DNA of 64,000 bases from Bordetella petrii (GTDB lineage Bacteria > Pseudomonadota > Gammaproteobacteria > Burkholderiales > Burkholderiaceae_B). Below, one piece after another: positions 57,763 to 64,000 of this stretch. The position numbers and the translations under genes are program-made. The stretch spans positions 218,741-282,740 of the forward strand of contig NZ_JAFMZZ010000004.1 in assembly GCF_017356245.1 (NCBI RefSeq), given 5' to 3'. The first letter of the stretch is position 1. Each line of letters opens with the position of its first letter. Under the pieces are notes generated by a model. That model was not told the DNA's origin, searched no databases, and saw only the letters and a list, made by a program, of their open reading frames with translations.

Positions 57763-58788
57763 TCAATCCATGCGCTCGACCTTGGCCCCCTGCACGATCT
57801 GCCCCCAGCGCTGCGTTTCATTTTTCAGGAACGCGCCGAACTCCTTGGGCCCCTGCCCCAGCACATTGACCCCCATGGCGTCGAACCGCTGCCTGGCTTG
57901 CGGCGTTTGCAAGGTGGCGCGCACAGCGTCGTCCAGCTTGGCCACCACCGGGTCCGGCACGCCGGATGGCGCCATCACCCCCCACCATACCGATACCCGG
58001 TAGTCGGGATAGCCTTGCTCGGCAAAGGTCGGCACGTCGGGCAGCGAGGGCGAACGCCGGTCGTCGGCCACGGCCAGCGCGCGCACCTTGCCCGACTGGA
58101 CCAGGGGCAGCGCGGTGATCTGGTTGATGATGATGGCCGAAATGCGGCCCGCAAGCAGGTCGCTCATGGCGGCGGCGCCGCCGCGATAAGGCACGTGCAC
58201 GATATCGATGCCCGCCATGGCCTTGAACATTTCGCCGGCCAGGTGTTCCGACGTGCCGTTGCCGCCCGAACCGAAGTTCAGGTGGCCCGGGCGTTTTTTG
58301 GCCAGCGCGACGAAGTCCTTCAGGTTCTTGGCCGGCAGGTCTTTGTTGACGATCATCACGCTGGGCACTTTGCCGATCAGGGTCACCGGACGCAGGTCGC
58401 GGGCCGGGTCGAATGGCAGGCGCTTGTACAGGCTGACGTTGACGGCCGTGGCCGGCGAAGCCAGCAGCAGGGTGTAGCCATCAGGCGCCGACTTGGCCAC
58501 GAAATCGGACCCCACATTGCTGCCGGCGCCCGGCTTGTTCTCGACCACCACCGGCTGGCCCAGCCGGTCGCCCAGCCCCTTGGCCGTGATGCGGCCCACG
58601 GTATCCACGCCGCCGCCCGGCGCATAGGGCACCACCAGGGTCACCGGCCGGGCCGGATAATCGTCGGCCGCCGCGGCGGGCGCCGCCGCGCAGGCCGCCG
58701 CCAGAGCCATGGCCGCGCCGGCCAGCCCCGGGCGCGCCCAGCCGCGCAATGCCATCATGGTACGGATATTGATATTGATGTTTTTCAT
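57763..58788 (-). CDS. Bug-family substrate-binding protein
   Basis: A 341-residue Bug/TctC periplasmic receptor. The start at 58788 has a GGAGGAGA site; the long hydrophobic signal spans about residues 12-40 (ALAAACAAAPAAAADD). The mature start RPVTLVVPYAPGGGVDTVGR and VVVENKPGAGSNVGSDFVAKS are diagnostic. It is 19 bases downstream of the racemase-like gene on the same strand, so the two form one operon. The ligand may be the racemase or isomerase substrate, perhaps an amino, hydroxy or dicarboxylic acid. Confidence 0.9.
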   Translation of the reverse strand: MKNININIRTMMALRGWARPGLAGAAMALAAACAAAPAAAADDYPARPVTLVVPYAPGGGVDTVGRITAKGLGDRLGQPVVVENKPGAGSNVGSDFVAKSAPDGYTLLLASPATAVNVSLYKRLPFDPARDLRPVTLIGKVPSVMIVNKDLPAKNLKDFVALAKKRPGHLNFGSGGNGTSEHLAGEMFKAMAGIDIVHVPYRGGAAAMSDLLAGRISAIIINQITALPLVQSGKVRALAVADDRRSPSLPDVPTFAEQGYPDYRVSVWWGVMAPSGVPDPVVAKLDDAVRATLQTPQARQRFDAMGVNVLGQGPKEFGAFLKNETQRWGQIVQGAKVERMD

Positions 58789-58807
58789 GTCTCCTCCTGC
58801 GGAATAG

Positions 58808-59611
58808 TCAGGACGCCGCGGGGTACACCGGCCCGTAATGGGCCCGCAGTTCGTCCAATTGCCCGGCGGGCGGCATGGCATACATGGCGCGGCGCGAGGT
58901 CCATACACCCCCCATCGCGCGGCGCATGCGCACGGCCGCTTCGCCCATCTTCACCAGCGAGGTCACCCCGTTCAAAATCGGAATGCCCGGCGCCACTTCA
59001 TGCACCTGGTGCTTGGCCAGCAGGGCCATCAGCACGCCGACGGCGGGAATGACCACCTCTGCCCCGCCTTCCACATGCACGCGCGCCTGCGCCAGAAACT
59101 GGTCGATCAGCGCACGGCCGGCCTGTTCATCGGCAAAGCCGCTATCCAGGTCGACCAGCCGCTCCACCGTCATGGACCGCACCGCCCACAGGCGGCTGGA
59201 CAGCCCATACTTGCCCACGTTCTCGACAATGCGCGGGGCGTGCTTGGCGTTGCCGGTAACCAGCGCGAAATTGGCCCCCATCATGCAGGCCAGGTGCGTC
59301 GAGGTCTCGCACAGGCCCAGCACCGGCATCGAGGCGATTTCGCGCGCCTCGCGCAGGCCGGGGTCGCCGATGTTGCCGATCAGGAAGGCGTCATAGCCCT
59401 CGCGGGTGGCGCGCTCGACGTTGGCCAGCACTTCCTGGGCTTCGATGAATTCCAGGTAGCGGTATTGGTCGCCGATGCCGCCGCGCGCTTCGATGCCATG
59501 CACCTCGATCTGTGTGTCGGGGTCCTTGGCGTGCGCCAGCACGGCGCGCAGGGTTTCGTTGTAGGCCGGCCAGGCATCCGGTCGGGTCAGGCTCTGGTAC
59601 CAGATTCTCAT
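58808..59611 (-). CDS. Asp/Glu/hydantoin racemase-family protein with one catalytic Cys missing
   Basis: A 267-residue protein of the Asp/Glu/hydantoin racemase superfamily. IWYQSLTRPDAWPAYNETL at the N-terminus, GIGDQYRYLEF, LIGNIGDPGLREAREI and the first catalytic-cysteine region VLGLCETSTHLACMM near residue 95 are clear. In the second position, where racemases have a cysteine in a GAExxxLxCxG-like context, this protein has GGAEVVIPAVGVLMA with Ala. That argues against two-base racemisation and for an isomerase, decarboxylase or binding role, as in arylmalonate decarboxylases that keep one Cys. Divergent from LysR 59757 with a LysR box between. First gene of the operon with the Bug receptor. 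Confidence 0.8.
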   Translation of the reverse strand: MRIWYQSLTRPDAWPAYNETLRAVLAHAKDPDTQIEVHGIEARGGIGDQYRYLEFIEAQEVLANVERATREGYDAFLIGNIGDPGLREAREIASMPVLGLCETSTHLACMMGANFALVTGNAKHAPRIVENVGKYGLSSRLWAVRSMTVERLVDLDSGFADEQAGRALIDQFLAQARVHVEGGAEVVIPAVGVLMALLAKHQVHEVAPGIPILNGVTSLVKMGEAAVRMRRAMGGVWTSRRAMYAMPPAGQLDELRAHYGPVYPAAS

Positions 59612-59698
59612 CGCGCCTCCTTGGCGCCGTGCTTGCGGATAACGGGGCCAGTGTAGGAAGCCGATGCGCCGGGATAAACCAGCTTGCCTTCAAAATAC

Positions 59699-59717
59699 TA
59701 TTAACCAAAAGCTAATA
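59699..59717. promoter_or_regulatory. LysR box TATT-N11-AATA between racemase-like and LysR genes
   Basis: TATT (59699-59702) and AATA (59714-59717) flank exactly 11 bases; the same half-sites and spacing occur at 24186-24204. The right arm touches the in-frame ATG at 59718, which argues for the later start at 59757. GCTAATA is repeated at 59711 and 59721. Confidence 0.5.
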
Positions 59718-59756
59718 ATGGCTAATATGAAGCCATATTTTTTCTTGGTTCCGCTT

Positions 59757-60704
59757 ATGGCCACCCCATCGGATCACCTGAACCACATCGCCACCTTCGT
59801 GCGCGTGGCCGAGGCGCGCGGCTTTACCAGCGCGGCGCGCCGGCTGGGCATCTCTACCGCGGCGGTCAGCAAAAGCGTGGCGCGCCTGGAAAACCGGCTG
59901 GGCGTGAAATTGCTGAACCGCACCACGCGCAGCATCTCGCTGACCGATGACGGCGAACTGTTCTACCAGCGCTGCCGCGGCATCCTGTCCGACCTGGAAG
60001 GCGCCGAGGCCGCGGTAACGCGCGCCAGCGTTTCGCCGCGCGGCAAACTGCGCGTGCACTCGCCCATGGGCCTGGGCCGCCGCATCATCCTGCCGTCGCT
60101 GTCGCTGCTGACGCAGCGCTACCCCGACCTGTCGGTCGACATGGATCTCAGCGACCGCACGCCCGACCTGGCCGAAGAAGGCATCGACGCCGCCCTGCGG
60201 GTGGGCGCGCCGGCCGATTCGCGGCTGATTGCGCGGCCGCTGTCGCGCAGCGTGTTCGTCACCTGCGCCAGCCCGGCCTATCTGGCCGCCCGCGGCGTGC
60301 CGCAAACGCCCGACGACCTGGCCCGCCACAATTGCCTGGCCTATGTCGTGCCGCAAACCGGCCGCTACCACGACTGGGAATTCCAGCGCGACGGCCGGCA
60401 TCTGGTCTACACCCCGGCCGGCACGCTCAATGTAAACAACGCCGAAGCACTGCTGGACGCCGTCATCGCGGGCGGCGGCATTGCGCGCGTGGCGGCTTTC
60501 CTGGCCGCGCGGGCGGTGCAGGATGGCCGGCTGCGGCTGGTGCTGGCCGACTGGATCGCGCCCGGCCCCCAAATCCACCTGGTGTATTTGCCGAACCGCC
60601 ATCTGTCGCCCCGCGTGCGCGTGTTCGCCGACCTGATGGCGCAGGTGCTGCCGCCCGCCCCGCCCTGGGAAGCCGCGCTGGGGCTGGCCCCGCATCGCCG
60701 CTGA
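59757..60704 (+). CDS. LysR-family transcriptional regulator
   Basis: A 315-residue LysR protein from [45 protein letters not shown]. Its DNA-binding subgroup ([25 protein letters not shown]) resembles that at 3665. Start 59757 is preferred because upstream ATGs at 59664 and 59718 would extend the protein by non-family sequence and the operator overlaps 59718. It is divergent from the racemase-like/Bug operon and likely controls it. It is followed by trmB after 34 bases. Confidence 0.88.
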   Translation: MATPSDHLNHIATFVRVAEARGFTSAARRLGISTAAVSKSVARLENRLGVKLLNRTTRSISLTDDGELFYQRCRGILSDLEGAEAAVTRASVSPRGKLRVHSPMGLGRRIILPSLSLLTQRYPDLSVDMDLSDRTPDLAEEGIDAALRVGAPADSRLIARPLSRSVFVTCASPAYLAARGVPQTPDDLARHNCLAYVVPQTGRYHDWEFQRDGRHLVYTPAGTLNVNNAEALLDAVIAGGGIARVAAFLAARAVQDGRLRLVLADWIAPGPQIHLVYLPNRHLSPRVRVFADLMAQVLPPAPPWEAALGLAPHRR

Positions 60705-60738
60705 CCCAGGCGGGCGGCAGCCCACTACAATCCGCCTT

Positions 60739-62459
<1,721 letters not shown>

Positions 62460-62469
62460 GGAAACCATC

Positions 62470-62670
62470 ATGCACATCACGCTGAACGGAGACGCGCGCG
62501 AGTTTCCCCTGGGCACCACCGTGACCGAAATGCTTCAGACGCTGGGCTACCAGGGCAAGCGGGTGGCCGTGGAACGCAATGGCGAAATCGTGCCCAAGAG
62601 CCAGCACGGCGCCACCGTGCTGCGCGATGGCGACCAGGTCGAGATCGTGGTGGCGGTGGGCGGCGGCTGA
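62470..62670 (+). CDS. thiS: Sulfur carrier protein ThiS
   Basis: A 66-residue ubiquitin-fold sulfur carrier for the thiazole moiety of thiamine. It opens MHITLNGDAREFPLGTTVTEML, includes the family segment KRVAVERNGEIVPKSQH and ends in VVAVGGG with the required C-terminal Gly-Gly that becomes a thiocarboxylate. The carrier is charged with sulfur by ThiF/ThiI-type enzymes and used with ThiG. No thiG lies in the window, so here it is the only thiazole gene after pip. Confidence 0.93.
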   Translation: MHITLNGDAREFPLGTTVTEMLQTLGYQGKRVAVERNGEIVPKSQHGATVLRDGDQVEIVVAVGGG

Positions 62671-62843
62671 CCGGCTCGATGCGGTGCACAACACATTGTG
62701 AAATTTATCAACGGTGCGATACCCAGGCACCGTATGCGGCTTGCGCCGGCCGGCGCGCGTAGTACCCTGACGCCTGTGTTTGATGCCGGCACGCGGCCGC
62801 CATGCATGCCGCGGCGCGCCGGCCCCGCCATGGGAGTCCTCGC

Positions 62844-63566
62844 ATGCCGCCCAAAGTCCTGACCGGAGATCTCTCCGGCCTGCCCTTCGGATCCCCCTTC
62901 CTGCGCCGCATGGCCGGCGCGGCCAGCCGCGCCACCGGCCATGCCGCTGGCCGCGTCGCCCGGCAATCGTGGGTGGCCGAACGCATCCGCTTCCTGCGCG
63001 CCTGGCGCGCCAACCCCAAGGGCATCGGCGCCATCTGGCCTTCGGGCTCGCGCCTGGCGGCAGCCATCACGCGCGGCATCGACCCGGCGTCGGGCCCCTG
63101 CCTGGAACTGGGAGCGGGCACCGGCGCGTTCACACGCGCGCTGGTGGCGCGCGGCCTCGACCCGCACCAACTCACCCTGGTTGAAATGGACGCCCAGTTC
63201 GCCCGGCAGCTGCGGCACGACTTCCCCGGCGCCTATGTGCACCAGGGCGACGCCGCCAGGCTGGCGGGCCTGCCGCTGTTCCTGGAAGGCCAGGCCGGCG
63301 CGGCGGTTTGCGGCCTGCCGCTGCTGAACATGCCCGTGAAGCAGCAGATCGGCATCCTGCGCGGCACGTTCTCGCAGCTGCGGCCCGGCGGCGCCATGTA
63401 CTTGTTCACCTACGGGCCGCGCTGCCCCGTGCCGCAGCGTGTGCTCGACCGCCTGGGCCTGCGCGCGCGCCGCACCGAAACCGTGCTGGCCAACGTGCCG
63501 CCGGCCCACGTATGGAAGCTGACGCGCCGCACGGCGGCCGGCGCGCTGCATGCGCCGGCGCCATAA
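62844..63566 (+). CDS. SAM-dependent methyltransferase, phospholipid N-methyltransferase-like
   Basis: A 240-residue class I methyltransferase. The start at 62844 (MPPKVLTGDLSGLPFGSPFLRRMAG) precedes an amphipathic helix, RIRFLRAWRANPKGIGAIWPSGSRLA near residue 50 as in PmtA-like lipid methyltransferases, and the SAM motif CLELGAGTGAFTRALVARG near 85. LPLLNMPVKQQIGILRGTF near 155 follows. It resembles phosphatidylethanolamine N-methyltransferases and the related rRNA adenine dimethylase fold; lipid modification is the better guess. The upstream 173-base interval shows no clear promoter. Confidence 0.78.
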   Translation: MPPKVLTGDLSGLPFGSPFLRRMAGAASRATGHAAGRVARQSWVAERIRFLRAWRANPKGIGAIWPSGSRLAAAITRGIDPASGPCLELGAGTGAFTRALVARGLDPHQLTLVEMDAQFARQLRHDFPGAYVHQGDAARLAGLPLFLEGQAGAAVCGLPLLNMPVKQQIGILRGTFSQLRPGGAMYLFTYGPRCPVPQRVLDRLGLRARRTETVLANVPPAHVWKLTRRTAAGALHAPAP

Positions 63567-63705
63567 ATAACCCGTTACATCTTGCCCCGGGTCCGGCGCA
63601 ACATGCGACACATAATCGGCCCATAATCGGTCTGCAGTAGCGGCAAGTTCTGCCATCTTCTGCTTTTGAGCGCTTAACGTTTCTTAACAATCAAAAGGAC
63701 ACATC

Positions 63706-64000
63706 ATGGGTCTGCTCAGCTTTATCAAAGATGTCGGCGAAAAACTCTTTGGCGCCAGCGAAGCCCAGGCGGCATCGGTCGACGAACTGAAGAAAGAACT
63801 GGACAAGCATGGCCTGAACGCCGACGGCCTGGACATCAAGGTCGATGGCGACAAGGTCACCGTGTCGGGCGAGGCGGCATCCACCGAAGAAGCCGAGAAG
63901 ATCACGCTGGCGCTGGGCAATACCGTGGGCGTGGCCCAGGTCGACAACCAGCTCACCGCCAAGCAGACCGCCCCCGAAGCGCAGATGTACACCGTGAAAA
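63706..64000 (+). CDS. kbp: BON/LysM potassium-binding protein Kbp (YgaU), partial
   Basis: An open frame from ATG at 63706 (AAAAGGA site upstream) to the window edge. The visible 98 residues are MGLLSFIKDVGEKLFGASEAQ followed by a BON domain with VDELKKELDKHGLNADGLDIKVDGDKVTVSGEA and NTVGVAQVDNQLTA; the MYTVK at the edge begins the LysM domain. In E. coli the cytosolic Kbp protein binds potassium and helps growth under high K. A direct repeat CATAATCGG (63611-63619 and 63622-63630) lies in its upstream region. C-terminal LysM part is outside the window. Confidence 0.9.
   Translation, partial: MGLLSFIKDVGEKLFGASEAQAASVDELKKELDKHGLNADGLDIKVDGDKVTVSGEAASTEEAEKITLALGNTVGVAQVDNQLTAKQTAPEAQMYTVK

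Overview
The window is visibly GC-rich, densely coded and typical of a metabolically versatile betaproteobacterium of the Alcaligenaceae, most likely Bordetella or Achromobacter. This rests on seven Bug-type (TctC-like) periplasmic receptors with no TctA/TctB partners, nine LysR regulators, many CoA-ester catabolic genes and the general protein character. The assignment is inference from gene content; no 16S or other marker lies in the window. About 58 protein genes, one tRNA-Gly(CCC) and several regulatory dyads and hairpins are supported. No IS element, phage gene, integrase or CRISPR array is visible.

Layout. 1-3652: a sulfur cluster on the minus strand (thiol dioxygenase, PLP cystathionine beta-lyase, multi-domain rhodanese running off the edge) with a divergent LysR. 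3665-5131: LysR divergent from a RidA-like protein. 5100-17214: a long minus-strand CoA-ester catabolic run (citryl-CoA lyase-like, Bug, acyl-CoA dehydrogenase, dienelactone hydrolase, CaiB transferase, Bug, enolase-superfamily enzyme, MaoC hydratase, acyl-CoA ligase, Bug, acyl-CoA dehydrogenase, LysR), preceded by another LysR at 17363. 18397: an orphan argC facing that LysR. 19352-24068: a second catabolic run (AtuA/DUF1446 in two parts, SMP-30 lactonase, Bug, SDR) with a divergent LysR. 25168: TPM-domain membrane protein.

26930-34378: a tightly overlapped eight-gene operon (LysR, aspartase-family lyase, amino-acid ABC receptor, MmgE/PrpD protein, two permeases, ATPase, tRNA-editing deacylase). 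Lyase plus MmgE/PrpD plus amino-acid importer matches the logic of iminodisuccinate (aminopolycarboxylate) breakdown. 34398-39363: lipoprotein, LysR/Bug/flavin monooxygenase, TDT channel. 39392-42498: TAXI-TRAP transporter with a strong intrinsic terminator between receptor and permease genes. 42676-44575: aldo/keto reductase and a divergent nucleosidase.

44603-50044: a two-component system divergent from an operon of cytochrome b, exported molybdoenzyme, Met-rich MXKDX repeat protein, exported MsrB and exported MsrA. This reads as an envelope methionine-oxidation defence island. 50133-52874: flavoprotein and DUF72. 53189-53262: tRNA-Gly. 53468-60704: two more Bug/CoA clusters with LysR regulators, including an HMG-CoA-lyase/CaiB pair behind an unusual stacked-hairpin intergenic region. 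60739-64000: conserved housekeeping genes (trmB, pip, thiS, a SAM methyltransferase, and the start of kbp/ygaU).
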